Positions 35,119 through 47,500 of a stretch of DNA of 64,000 bases are shown piece by piece (position 1 is the stretch's first letter; the number at the start of each line of letters is the position of its first letter). Both the position numbers and the translations under genes were made by a program. The notes under the pieces were generated by a model. That model saw nothing but the letters and a program-made list of their open reading frames with translations, did no database searches and had not been told where the DNA came from. Origin of the DNA: Lutjanus erythropterus (Eukaryota > Chordata > Actinopteri > Lutjaniformes > Lutjanidae). The stretch is taken from NCBI GenBank assembly GCA_020091685.1, contig CM034593.1, forward strand, positions 45,543,388-45,607,387, read 5' to 3'.

Positions 35119-35836
35119 CAGGATTCAAACCAACACTGATCAGACAACTTCAGTCTTAGCCTCTCAGCCTCCTGAGCTGATCTCTCTGCAGCAAGTTCAG
35201 CTTGTTTGGGATTCTTTTAGAGTTGCTGAAGAAAGATCTGTTTTCAAAAAGTTCTGTCAGGATTCAGGTTTGAACCCAGAACCTGGACATCCTGCATCCA
35301 ATACAGAACTGAGTGAGCTGACGACTTTGGTTTGTCATGAATCAAGCCAGCATGTCAACAAGTCCACTTTGCACTAAGATGTCCTGTCTGAATGCTTTTA
35401 TGTCTTCACTTTGGGTGCTGGACTTCAAAATTCACTGAGCCTCATAAGAATGAAACCTAAGACAGTCCACTGTGATTCTGAACAGGAAGTTGACCTCTTT
35501 CCATTGAACACAGGCCTAAAAAACAAGGATTGAACCTGGGTCTTCAAAACTTAAAAGCAGTGATCTAACTTCCTGAGCCAATGAATCAGAGACATGGAAT
35601 CTGTTTATTAGCGCTTTTCACTTTCCTGTTGCACCAGGATTCAACAGTAAGACAAAGAGTGAACCAGGGTCCTCAGACTTGAAAGTAGTGATCTATCTAG
35701 TTGGATAGATGAACCAGAGAATCACAGATACCCCAAGCCTCTTTCTGAGACCCTTTCAGTCTTGCTGTTGTACAGAGGCCTCAAAAATAACCTGAGGATC
35801 AAACTTCATAAATTCCAAGCACTGATCTAACTTGAG
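35119..35836 (-). repeat. Row of five decayed tRNA-like units (antisense)
   Basis: Units near 35119-35183, 35260-35323, 35527-35585, 35657-35715 and 35795-35836. Read on the minus strand, the better ones begin AGCTCAG-type (A box-like) and end with a B box-like GGTTTGAATCC, GTTCAAACC or GGTTCAATCC about 50 bases later. Units 3-5 also share cagtgatctaactt-like cores on the + strand. None is likely to fold as a sound tRNA, so they are tRNA-derived relics. Confidence 0.5.
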
Positions 35837-38582
35837 AGAATCCTACAAAAGAAGCTACAACCCCCCAAAATATAGACATCCAATAGATTTTTTATAACTT
35901 TCATTAAATGTTTGATCTGTGAATAAATTTGTAGCCTTAAAATAAAGTGTAACAGCATGAAATGAAAGGACATGGTGCACCAACAAAGAAAAATACTTTA
36001 TTTTTCTAATATGGCAAAAGTCAAATATTTGTGTCCTTCATTCAATCAAATGGAAATATTCTATTTTTCTGCAGATGTGGACTCATATTTAGTATCTTTG
36101 CAAACCTTTGATCAGCAGTATAATTGATGATCACATTCAGTGGGTTTAAACAATGTCTGTCTGCACAGAAGGAGTTAGAAACAGCTGATCTATCAGTGGG
36201 ACAGTGGGTTCATTTGATTTTCTATTGTTGAGTGCACACTGAGATTCCTCTGACACAGTTTCAGACTGCTGAGCTCTGGTGTACAGAAGCCTGTTTACAC
36301 CCAGGTGATGGGAAAAAAAGAAAATCCATATTATTTTCCATGTTTCTCATGGATTGAATTGTGGGTGCAGGTGTACGTCTGTATCTATGTGCATACAATA
36401 TTATGTTAAGGTATACATGGATATGCATGTTTGTATTTTATCTGCAGGCTCGCTACTTTTGTGTACATGCATAACATAATATTAAGTCATTTAAGATTAC
36501 TTATTTAAAAAGTGTATCCATATATGTTCATATATATATATGTTTTGGTAAAAAATCTGAAAAATCTGGGAACATTTTTATAAAAAATTTATTTTAAAAC
36601 AAATATGATTGTAATAGTTATTATTAGTTTAAACATGTTTAAATTGTTTGAAGTTGTGAATTCTTGTCTGGGACAAAGCCGTTTTCTTAAAGAATAAAGT
36701 CTCATCAAAAAATGGTATTAGAGTGTTGGTATTAATATTGAATATTTCATGTTTGTTGTTACTTTGTAAGTTACTCATTGTTACTTTGTAATTATAGAAC
36801 TACTTTTCCACAATTGTCTGGACACCTTTATCTGCACACAGTAGAACTGGACAGGTAGAGATAACAGATAAAGGTATCAATGACAGACTTGGAGAATATC
36901 AAAAGAAGCTGGCAGACCCCAAAAGTCCAGGTCCTGAAAGGTGAATTCAGTTTTTCCAGAATAAATAAAGCTTTCAATCATTCATTCAATCATCTTTTCA
37001 TCTTATCTTTTTGTCTTGCTGATTTTTATTTCACATATAATCATCAGCTTCTTCCAAAAATAATCACTTGCTTTGGTCGTCCCATTGTAACATCACGTGT
37101 GAAAATCAAAACTATAGTTATAGATTTTGAAATCAAACAGTCAGGCTGCTACAGGAAACCTCCACACACACATTCTGTGTGATGGAAAGATTCACAGATT
37201 TTCCTCACAAACATGAAATCATACTTTGATTTGACTTTGTTTCCTACAGTAAGAATCGCTGCGTTACGACATGCAGAATCACATTCTGAAGTTTCACTGG
37301 TTTACAGTCGGACATGAAGACGAGTTTAAAGTCCACATTTCAAAAAGAGAAATATATGTAGACAAATAAAGTGAAAGGTCACGTCTACAATCGATTTAAG
37401 CCCCATTCTTACTGAATTAATTTCTTCAGGAGAGCTGGGGAGACTGTTTTACTGTCAACCTTTTTTTAAACTTGATGTTTTTTCTTTTAGTGAAGCCAAA
37501 AAAAAAAAGATTTGGAAAAAACTTCAAAATGGCAGAAAAAAGGTCAGGCACAAACGAATGTGTCTTATATAGATAGATGAGGTTCCTACACATTTTTCCA
37601 TTGCAGAAATCTCTTCTCACACTCACCAAAGAGGAGCTAAACTAACCTTAACATATGAAATCACTGACATATTCTGTTCAGCCCTATATTTTTTAAGCTT
37701 CTTTTTTAAGTAAGAAGTGAAAATGAGTTGAAAAAAGTTGTTCATTGACTGTTTCCATGGAAACACTGATGAATGCAGCCATAAAGGTTTGGTTTTCTTT
37801 GATTTGGAAGAGAAAGATCACACACCCTGGTGAAAAAGTCTGGCTGTAAAAGCCAGAATTTGTTGCTCTCTGGCACGTTCTGCTGCGGACGACTGGATGC
37901 CAGAGTAAAATGAGGCTTTTTGTGCTTTGACTGTTCCTGACTGAATGATTCTCATTTACAAAAGTTCTGATCAAACATGATTTAGGGCATCAGACAACAG
38001 TTTGCATGACTGGTCAATGCCAAAAAATTCAAAAGCATTTTCAGACATTTTAAGCCTACATTTTCCTCACATGACATAGGCCTGTTACCATGACAACACT
38101 GCTTGTTTTAGTGTGTGTTTGCAGTGCATCATGGGTATGAGTCTGCTGTAAAAAGGTACAATGTAAATTCACATAATTTCTTCCCTCATTTGTTGGAAAA
38201 TGCTACGCTCCAAGTGCCCAGTGTATTTATTATTCATTTATTTTTTAAAATTCTGAATTTTCTATTCAAAAAAAAAGAAAGAAAAAGAAAAGGGGAAATA
38301 GTCTGGAAGCAAATATTTTTTCCATCCTCTTTTCTTTTGTCCGTAGTCATTCAGACCCTGAAGTTCCTCAAATCAAATCCCACAGTGTTCCATACTGTGT
38401 AGGAACCCTGATAGACTCTTCTGCACCAACAAAATCTGGGGAAAAAGTTTCTTTCTGAGACTTCAGGTCCAAAAGTTTCAGGCTGTTAGCAGCTCCCTGT
38501 ACAGACAACTATAACTGGATTATTTTGATATTGACAAAAGATTAGAAATCTGATTAATCACAGATGACTTGTGAAGCATCTT

Positions 38583-39090
38583 TCATTGATGATTTCTAAG
38601 CAGATTGATAGAAGTTTGATTGTGATGAACATCAGAGACCTCAATGCCAAAGTTGTCAAATCCTGAAATCAGATTGCTGGCCTGAAAGCAGAGTGAGACA
38701 AAAAACACAGAGACAGACAGACAGACAGACAGATTTACATCAAACATGACATTAAAGCATGATTGTGGACAGCAGCAGTGTCTCAGTATGAAATGTTACT
38801 CACCACAGTGTCCATGTCTCTGGGACTGACGTACTGCGCCAGAGCCTTGTAGTCATCAGGAGACATTAGCATCATGTTGTCCTGCAGTCTGGATGGATGT
38901 TTGGACCAAAGGTACAGAAAAACACCTACGTTAACTCTGATCAATCAATCGATCACTCAATAACTAAATCTATCATATTGAGATCTTAAATGTGTTTCAG
39001 GGACTGATGCTCACACTTCTGAGACTGACATGAGCTCCGTCTTCATGTAGCCTGTCCTCTCTGGGTTCTCCACATCCATAGGCTCTGGAG
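38583..39090 (-). pseudogene. Orphan 3' exons of a STAT1-like gene (C-terminal tail only)
   Basis: Three exon-like blocks on the - strand. 39015-39090 encodes PEPMDVENPERTGYMKTELM, with a G-Y-x-K-T-E-L phosphotyrosine site as in STAT1, then SVSEV and a good donor (gtgagc). 38804-38899 encodes HPSRLQDNMMLMSPDDY and continues to DMDTV with donor gtgagt; the MSP resembles the STAT1 serine-phosphorylation site. 38583-38681 encodes a 32-residue tail after acceptor ctttcag and ends in TGA. No AG lies directly before the middle block, so its acceptor seems lost. No SH2, DNA-binding or coiled-coil exons are visible up to tenm3. STATs are cytokine-activated transcription factors; this piece alone could not bind DNA. 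It keeps introns, so it is a DNA-level fragment, not a retrocopy. It could instead be the end of a gene whose other exons I failed to see. Confidence 0.62.
38711..38732. repeat. (ACAG)n microsatellite
   Basis: Short pure tetranucleotide run inside the intron between the last two STAT-like blocks. Confidence 0.85.
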
Positions 39091-39274
39091 CTGGAGGTCA
39101 TTAAACACAAAGAGACAGTTTGATTCAGGTTCTTTATTGAAGTTGAGAGTAGTATATACCATACTTTAAAAATAGTTTGAGTAAAAGTACATTTGTGTCA
39201 GCAAATTTTATTTAAAGTTTCAAAAGTAAAAGTGCTTATGATGCAGAAAAAACTGACTTATGTTTACTACTATA

Positions 39275-40769
39275 GCTGCAGCTGCAACTGCCAGTTACAG
39301 TGCTTTGCAAAAGTTTTCACCCCCTTGGCATTTTTTGTGTTTTGTTGCCTCACAACCTGGAATTAAAATGGATTGTTTGAGGGTTTGCATCGTTTCATTT
39401 ACAGAATATGCCTACAACCCTGAAGATGTGATTTATTTTTTTTATTGAGAAGCAAACCAGAAATAGGACAAACTAACGGAAAACTTCAACGCGCATAACT
39501 ATTCACCCCCCTAAAGTCAGTACTTTGTAGAGCCACTTTTTGCGGCAATTATAGCTGCAAGTCACTTTGGATAAGTGGGGCTTTGACTAGGCCATTCCAA
39601 CACATTTAAATGTTTCCTCTTCAACCACTCGAGTGTTGCTTCAGCAGTATGCTTAGGGTCATTGTCCTGCTGGAAGGTGAACCTCTGTCCCTGTCTCAAA
39701 TCACTGACAGACTGAAACAGGTTTTGCTCAAGAATATCCCTGTATTTAGCACCATCCATCTTTCCCTCAATTCTGACCAGTCTCCCAGTCCCTGCTGCTG
39801 AAAATCATTCTCACGATGCTGCCACCACGTGTCACTGTGGGGACGGTGTTCTTGGGGTGATAAGACATAACGTTTTTCTTGGTGGCCAAAAAGTTCAATT
39901 TTCTCCCACATGCCTTTTGGCAAACTCAAAACGTTCTTTCTTATTTTTATCTTTATCTTCCATAAAGCCCAGCTCTGTGGAGTGTACGGTTTATTGTGGT
40001 CCTGTGGACAGATACTCCAGTCTCTGCTGTGGAACTCTGCAGCTCTTTTAGGGTTACCTTTGGTCTCTGTGTTGTCTCTCTGACTAATTCCCTCCTTGCC
40101 CAGTCCGTGAGTTTTGGTGGCCAACCCTCTCTTGGCAGGTTTGTTGTGGTACCATGTTCTTTCCATTTGATGATGATGGATTTGATGGTGCTCCGGGGGA
40201 TCACCAAAGATTTGTTTTGTTTTTTGTATAACCCAGTCCTGACTTGTACTTCTCAACAACTTTGTCCCTGACTTGTTTGGAGAGCTCCTTGGTCTTCATG
40301 GTGTTTTTTTTAATGGTGCCTTTTGCTTAGTGATGTTGTAATTTATATATTTCTCATTTCACTTCACCAACTTAGACTATTTTGTGCAGATCCTTTACAT
40401 AAAATTCAGATTAAGAACCATTTAATTTACAGGTTGTAAGGTAAAGAAAAATATGTAAAAAGCCAAGGGGGTGAATACTTTTGCAAGGCACTGTATTCTT
40501 TTGATTACTTGATTAGTTGTTTGATTCATAAAATGTCAGAAAATAGTTCAAAAGTGTGTTTCCCAAAGTCCAAGATGACGTCCTCAAATGTCTTGTTTTA
40601 GATACTCAGTCTACTGCCAGAGAGGAGAAGAGAAACCAGAAAATATTCACATTTAAGAAGCTGAAATCACAGAATTTTGATTTTTTTCTTAAGAAAAAAC
40701 AAAACTCAAACTTAAAAACAACTATCAAATTAGTTGGTCATTAATTATTAATGGATTAACAGCTCTAAT
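39275..40769. repeat. Older GCTGCAAC-ended repeat split by the Tc1 insertion
   Basis: tatagctgcagctgcaactg lies immediately left of the Tc1. The interior and right end of the same repeat family (gattagttgtttgattcata, gtttcccaaagtccaagatg, gtcctcaaatgtcttgtttt, ggattaacagctctaa) follow to its right. Confidence 0.65.
39298..40493 (-). mobile_element. Tc1-like transposon with both ends, internally deleted
   Basis: cagtgctttgcaaaagtttt at 39298 and its counterpart at the right end (ggtgaatacttttgcaagg, then cactg at 40493) are long inverted repeats, flanked by TA at 39296-39297 and 40494-40495. The transposase on the - strand shows MKTKELSKQVRDKVVEKYKS (about 40300), a helix-turn-helix and ELQSSTAETG segment, [26 protein letters not shown] and [23 protein letters not shown] joins directly to TYPK, so the block with the third catalytic acid (family NPIEHLW) is absent. 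The WSDETK block with the first acid is also missing before KIELFGHQ. Frameshifts and stops are present. It is dead, about 1.2 kb, with good ends. Confidence 0.9.
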
Positions 40770-42074
40770 TTCCATGTAGTTATTATTCTTCATGTCTGCC
40801 ACCGGGTCAGATAAATTTTTGAAATCAGATGAAACAGACCCATCTTTCCATTTTTACTGGCAAACTTACAGTGAGTAGTTCATGAGAAGCAGGAGATTTT
40901 TTTTTATCTACATTAGATTTAAATGATGGTTGTTATGGTGGAAACACTACCACTTTTGTCCACAGGGGGCTCCACAATCAACAAATTATGAAAGTTCCTT
41001 GTAGTAGTTTTAAGTAAAATCAGTAATACCAATAAAGTGTACTTAAAGTATAGAAATTAAAAATAAAATAATAATAATAATTTAGTTATTTTAAACTAAA
41101 AACTACATGTGAGTTGTTGTTTCCACTGTAAATGCTACAGTGGAAACAAAGAAACAAACGTTTTACAAAAGTAAAAAAAAGAACTATTTTGATTATTGAT
41201 TAATTGTACTTCATGCAAAACTGATGTTTTCAGTCTCTCAAACATGGAGGTTGACAACTTTTAACGTAATGTAATTTTATAACATCAACATTTACCCTCA
41301 ACCACATTTCATTTTTGGTCCTTCATAGGACAGAATTTGGACCTCTAGTCCTGAAAACCTTCTTAAAACGTGAAAACAATCTGTTGTTGCTGTTTTTATA
41401 TTTTATCAATTATGAACTTATCAAAATGATCTGGAAATGAATGAAAGGAGCTAAGCTAACTCGGCTTAGACCTGAGACAGTGAGCCAGAGAGAGATGCAT
41501 CATCACTGACCCACTTTGATTCTACATCAGCCCACATCCTCCTCCTCAAACCCCGACAGAGCAAATGTAGATGCAGTGGGATCTAATAAGTTTGTCTGGA
41601 GGTAAAGTTACTGCAGCTAGTAAGCTAGTGTTAGTTACCCAGACAACAGAAAACAGTGAAACAGTGAAAACCTCAGTGCTCAGCTGCAGATCCGTGGGTC
41701 AGAGAGCATCATCCGGGGCTGCTCTCACTACAGTCTCTGGACCTCCACAGCAGCCGGGACACAGCAAGGCTGCTCACGCCCCTGTCCCAGGGACCCGCAC
41801 TGCAGCCGGGGCAGAGAGCACTCCAGTCCCCGGGCCTCTCAGACAGTGTTTCAGGTAGGGGGGGCAGGGGAAAACACCAGTGCTGGTAACTTTATTCAAA
41901 AATGCTGACAAAATGCTGATTTTACAACAAATATATAAGCAGACACTTGTAGACTTGTGGCTAATGTTAGCTACTGTGCATATGTGATAAATATATTTAA
42001 AGCAGTCATGTGATTCAGACTTTGTTTTCTTTGATTTTTATTTAGAATAATTTGAATAAATGATTAACACACTG

Positions 42075-42448
42075 AGGGGCGGCACGGTGGTGCAGTGGTT
42101 AGCACTGCCGCCTCACAGCAAGAAGGTCCTGAGTTCGATCCCCCAGCTCCAGTCAGGGCCTTTCTGTATGGACTTTGCATGTTCTCCCCGTGTCTGTGTG
42201 GGTTCTCTCCGGGTTCTCCAGCTTCCTCCCACAGTCCAAAGACATGCATTCTAGGTTAATTGGTGACTCTAAATTGCCCGTAGGTGTGAATGTGAGTGTG
42301 AGTGGTTGTCTGTCTCTATGTGTCAGCCCTGTGATGAACTGTTGACTTGTCCAGGGTGAACCCTGCCTCTCACCCAATGTCAGCTGGGATAGACTCCAGC
42401 AGCCCGCAACCCTTACGGACTAAGCGGTTACAGAAAATAAATGAATAA
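42075..42448 (+). mobile_element. tRNA-derived SINE-like element with 12-bp target duplication
   Basis: The head ggtggtgcagtggttagcac fits a Pol III A box and gagttcgatcccc fits a B box about 40 bases on. The body reads like a very common fish repeat (catgttctccccgtgtctgt, cagtccaaagacatgcattc, agctgggatagactccagc) and the tail is aaaataaatgaata. attaacacactg flanks it exactly at 42063-42074 and 42449-42460. Confidence 0.85.
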
Positions 42449-43879
42449 ATTAACACACTGGTTTACAACTAGAATCTGTTGTACTGTTGGCAGAAGCTGG
42501 TGGTTTGAAATAACATGACCAACAATGTAATCTCTGGTCAACAGCAGGAAAATATAAAACTTCAGGTGAGTTTTTACTCTTTTAAAAAGGTTGTTTTTAA
42601 TCATTTAATATCAAGGGATAGAGAAACAACATAGAAAATTGTGAACTGTTTTGATATTTGTTCCCTGGCAAGAACAGATTTTTCCCAGAGTTGAACATTT
42701 TGGCTCAGAACGTGGTTCGAGTGGAGAGCATGGGCATTTATTGAATGCCTTGGTTTGTGGACTGTGCAGAAAGCCTAAAATCTGGCAGTGACACTTGCAA
42801 ACACCCACTGATATAATATGTTCATTTTGTGCAACGAGGCAGTAAAATATTACTAATGAACTAATCCGCCACCAGCTTGAGAGCCCAACCTCCTGTTGAA
42901 AACCACAGTCTGCTGAGACACATTAAGCACTTTCTGCATGGCTGGACTGGGCTGCACTTTGATTTTGGCCACTAAACAAAGAGCGAGAGGCAGATACTAC
43001 ACCAACACAGGGAGTGGGTACAATCGAATCACATGCTATATTAGCCAAGGCAGTGCTGAGGGAAGAACAGAGCAGAAGTGACAAAGTACTCTCAAGGGGA
43101 AGACGCAGGGGCAGACTGAGGACAAGATGGACGATGGAGAAGGAAAAAAGAAAGAGTGAGTCTTCATCGAGTAAATTAATGAGAACGCTATTATGAAAGT
43201 AAACGCTCACAACTCTGTAATGTACTCAGAATGTAGAAATGCACAGCAGACATTCATGAAAAAGCACAAGAAACTTGAATAATCCTAAAACAGAGAGCTA
43301 GGGAGCACAAAAGATTTCATCCACCTCCATTCTTTCCACGACTCAGGCAGGCAGTGTTCACATGTCATAAGAGCCAAGTAGGTCAGACTCTCTTTCTTCC
43401 CCATCAGGGCTGATTATGTGAGTTTGTCAGTTTCATTTTCTCTTGCAAATAATTCATTCAGCTAATTAGGTAAAACTGAGGACTTGCTGAAGACCTCTCT
43501 GATCACTGAACACTTGTTTGATGAGTCGTGTGGGCGACACCAGATCTCATTCATTAAGCTGCTGAGTCAAATAATGATAGCAGGCCCAGGTAGAAAAGTG
43601 CTATACAAGTGCAGTCCAATGAATTTTGTACGGTTGTAAGTATGGGTGTCGCAATTCTCCTAATCCATGATTCATTTTGATTTAAACTTTTTCAGCACTT
43701 TTTCAGCTATGACTTCTATTGAACTGATGCCTCTTTATGACTTGCACAAGTAAAGTCCATCAGTGAGAGCGCTGGGTATTACTATATGGTTATTCTTAAT
43801 GTCTGCCTTTGGGCATACAAAAAAGTACGGAGCAGCCAATCAACACAATCTCCCTGATGAAGCTGACTGGCAGACTGAA

Positions 43880-44520
43880 AACTCTGTGCCTGAGTAACAC
43901 ACTCTGTGACTAAATATTTGACTTCCTCACAACAGACCCCAGACAGTCCTCCTCCAATCTAGTGCTCACTACTGGAGCAGCCCAGGGCTCCTGTTGTACA
44001 CCCTGACATGGAGATAACTCTACTGTGAAGTTTGTAGATAACACCACCATCATCGGACGAATTTCAAACAATGAGACAGATAGAAATATCGGGAGCAAAT
44101 CAACAGTCTTGTGATGCACAGAAAACAATTTACTGCTCAAAATCAGCAAAACCAAGGAGTTGATTGTTGATTTCAGATAAGAGAGGCAAGGACAGTGGAC
44201 ATTTTTAGGTTCCAAGGAATCAATATCACAGAGAACCTATCATGGACACACACACACCTCCACCCTGGTAATGAAGGCTGTATTTCTTAAGGAAATTTAA
44301 CACGGCAAAATTCCAGTGCCATGTTCCTGCCAACTTGTACAGAGGAGCAATTAAAAGCATCCTGACTGGAAACATCATAAACTGGCATCAAGGGATGTCC
44401 ATGGCCGAGGACAGGAGGACTCTATCTGACAAGAGATACAGAAGTATCCACTGCTGTACCACCAGACTGAAGAGGAGCTTCTTCCCTCAGAGTGTGAGAG
44501 TGCTTCATTCACCCTCAGTA
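43880..44520 (+). mobile_element. Degenerate L2/CR1-like LINE fragment
   Basis: Traces in order: LTTGAAQGSCCTP, KFVDNTTIIGRISNNET (reverse-transcriptase box with D-D changed to D-N), NNLLLKISKTKELIVDF, then a SILTGNIINWH block (about 44355) and a KRSFFPQSVRVLHS end (about 44472-44510). The reading frames are broken. Confidence 0.7.
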
Positions 44521-47500
44521 CTTTTACTTATTTCTATAATTTTGCAAAAAGTAGACTACAACTTTATCGAGTTGTTAAATGATAAATAAATCTACCTTGT
44601 ATGGTATCAAGGTCATTTATTTGTCAGAAGAGGAACAATATATACAGTTATACATATTCATAAATAGATTACCATTTATAGAAGTTACTGAGTGGAAAAT
44701 GCTCTGGTTTTTCAAGGTACTGTATCAAGGTGATTCATTTCGGAACACAGGATTGTACAATTAAAAGAAAGCTGAAGGCCAGTTATACTCCAGACATATA
44801 ACATGTATACAGACAATTAAATTTAGAATAGAATCAGATAAAAGCTAAATAATATATACAATTATTTACACGCATATGAGGGCTAGGTACTCAGGTATCA
44901 ATTGAAGTAACCCAAGTACCAAGTAGAGTAGAGAGAAACGTCTCCAGTTATATCTGCAACAATTCTTTTTTTGTACCCAGATCTAGAAAAAAAAATGAAT
45001 ATGTAATGTTTGGGTTGCCACAAGTGTTTTTCAGTTTAATGCAATATGTGATTGGCCTGCTTCTGCAGCAGCTACAACCCATACAGTCTGTGGTGTGGTG
45101 AAGCTGAGCACGCTGTATTTGTCAGAGCTGGCAGTTCAGTGTGTTGTGATGCCACCAAAACATTGTATATCATGCGTCTGATAAAAAATAAATGCATAAA
45201 ATGCACATGGATTATATCAGGACTGCTTCCGTTCACATTATGGGTATTGAATGAATACTATATTGGTATCTGTATCACTTTAAGGATACTAGTATTGTAA
45301 TTTTATAAACAATGCCTGGCTCTAACAAATACACATATACACCAAAAAATTATTCTGTAGTCATCAGCTGTGACTGTCTTTGTGCATGAAGCATCATAGA
45401 TGAAAGACAGAGTCTTCCTCCGCTCGTCCTGCTGGAGTCAAGAGCATGGAGCGGGATGTGGTGGAGCAGGTCTCTGTAAGATGTGAGGACAATAGTCTAC
45501 TGTCGCTTGGCCAGCCTGAGTCGTATTTCATTCATTTCATGACCAGTGACCAGATATTGGTCAGCATCGGCTTTGGTCTGGCTGGGATGGCGTGGGTAGT
45601 GATTGTTTCAAGCTCCCCTGCTCTTAATCCAAACCCCATGCTTCCTTGTCCAGTGCCTGAACAGCATATTTCTGTGACAGGTGAGATGTGTTTCAGCCAC
45701 CGACATGTATAAATATCTGGCTGAAATATTTATGAAAGATTACATGGCAGCTCCCCAAAAGTCAACCCAAAACATCTGGATGGCCCCCTGGTGGCTGGCT
45801 GCAGTATAGGTCATAAACAAAATAAAATAAAATTATAAAATATGTTTTTCCTAAAGATAGTTTCTGTCATTTTAGATAGTTCTTATCATGTTTTTGTTTC
45901 TTCTTCATTTTTCTCATCAGTTTGTTTTTAATTAATTATTTGATGATTTCATATCATGATTGACAGCTGAGCTCTGCTCACCATTGAGTTGGCTGGCTGT
46001 GTGGGCGGGAACTCGATACCACGGCTCCAACCCAAATGACATCACCAGCACACGATGGCAGCACTCTTATCTGGGATATTTTGGCTTCATTTTGTAGAGT
46101 GGGAGGAAGAGGAGACGCGTCGCTCATCTTTATTTACAGTCAACTATCAACTATCAGTGATAAAGCCTAAAAAAAATCCACTTTAAAACAAAAATGTAGC
46201 CACATTTTGAGGACCAACCAGCATGCATGCACGGCTGTTGCCATGGCACTTGTCTGTTTGAGGAAAGGGTTCTAGTTCATCAGACAATGTGACAAGTTAT
46301 TTGTGATATGGGTTCAAGACAAAAAAGTTGGATATTTGTGGTTTTATTTTCTTCAGATTGTTGATTTCATGTTACCAGTTCCTGTGAAGGGTGGTGCACT
46401 TTAGATTCTGCTTACCTTGGGTGTGTTTTTCTGTCAATTGTCTGAACTACATGTGGAGGTTTTTGTTTTAATCATTCATTGATTTAAACCAACACCTCAA
46501 CTCAAACCTGTTACAAGCCCCTCCCTCTGTCCCCGGGCTACTGCTGTCCTCAATGCAGCACCAGAAACCAGGGAAGAGAGGGAGCAAAGTTGTGCAGAAA
46601 TGATCTAATGCGAATCAGCGGCTGAATGAAAGAAAATCCTTGTTGACATAACCTAAATGACCAGTCAGTGTGATGTCGCTGATATAAGACTACTGCTGCC
46701 ATAGAGAGACACAGAGAGACAGTCTCATCCTGAGTGAGTGTGCTAGAACAAATTTCCAACAAGAACGAGAGGAAGACAGTTCTCAAAGAGAAACGAAAAG
46801 AAAGAGCAAAGTTGAAAAGTCTTTCTTTTCTCACCTCTGTGCTGCAGGAGAGTTCAACTCATAAATGAACCCTGCTTTAAAAGAGTTCAGTAAGAAACAC
46901 TCAAAATACAAATGTAGGAGAGCATCACAGCAGCTGTCCTGTGTCTGTCTGTCCTTGTCTGGCCAATCATTTGCAGAATCAGTCAACGATCATTTGATCT
47001 GAATGACTTCATTTTCCTGCTAGAAACTCTTCATTTGTAAAATCAAACATAAACAAGCTCGGACTTAAATGACTGAGAGCATCTGATCTCATGCCTGTGA
47101 GCTAAAGATGATCACCCTGTGCTTTCATAGCATCATCACAAGTCACTAAACACAGTTTTGAATTGAATTTGATGCAGCACTCTGCTGAAAATACGTCTTG
47201 CGTGTCTGAAGTCATTTCACAAACACCACAAGGGGAGAGACCAGTTACACCACACTGTCATTAATATAACAACAATCATCACTGCACTGAGTCAGAAAAC
47301 ATTTTTTGCAAGACATTTGTTTGAAGTTATCTTTCTACAATCAGGCTGTCAGTTGCCCTGGCAACAAATCTATTCATGTACAGTTTTGTATTTGAACTAT
47401 CCCTTGTACTTTTGCACAACTTTGTGTGCTATAAAATGATATTTTGTATTTTCTTTTGTTTTGTTTTTGTCTGAAGCGCATATAGTATTGCATAATACAT

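Larger units (their letters stand above)
27346..38582. other. Intergenic region right of dctd
   Basis: No coding region supported. It holds DNA elements at 29418-30433 and 32653-33190, a solo element end at 34318-34416, microsatellites at 33546-33568 and 33920-33976, and a row of tRNA-like units at 35119-35836. 28145-29000 and 30480-31600 read like further old fish repeats that I cannot name. 35900-38580 shows nothing recognisable. Confidence 0.6.

Noticed and set aside
42060..42377. Overlapping frames on both strands
   Set aside because: These lie inside the SINE; no protein is expected.
43014..43196. Lys/Arg-rich + strand frame
   Set aside because: Short, low complexity, no conserved feature.
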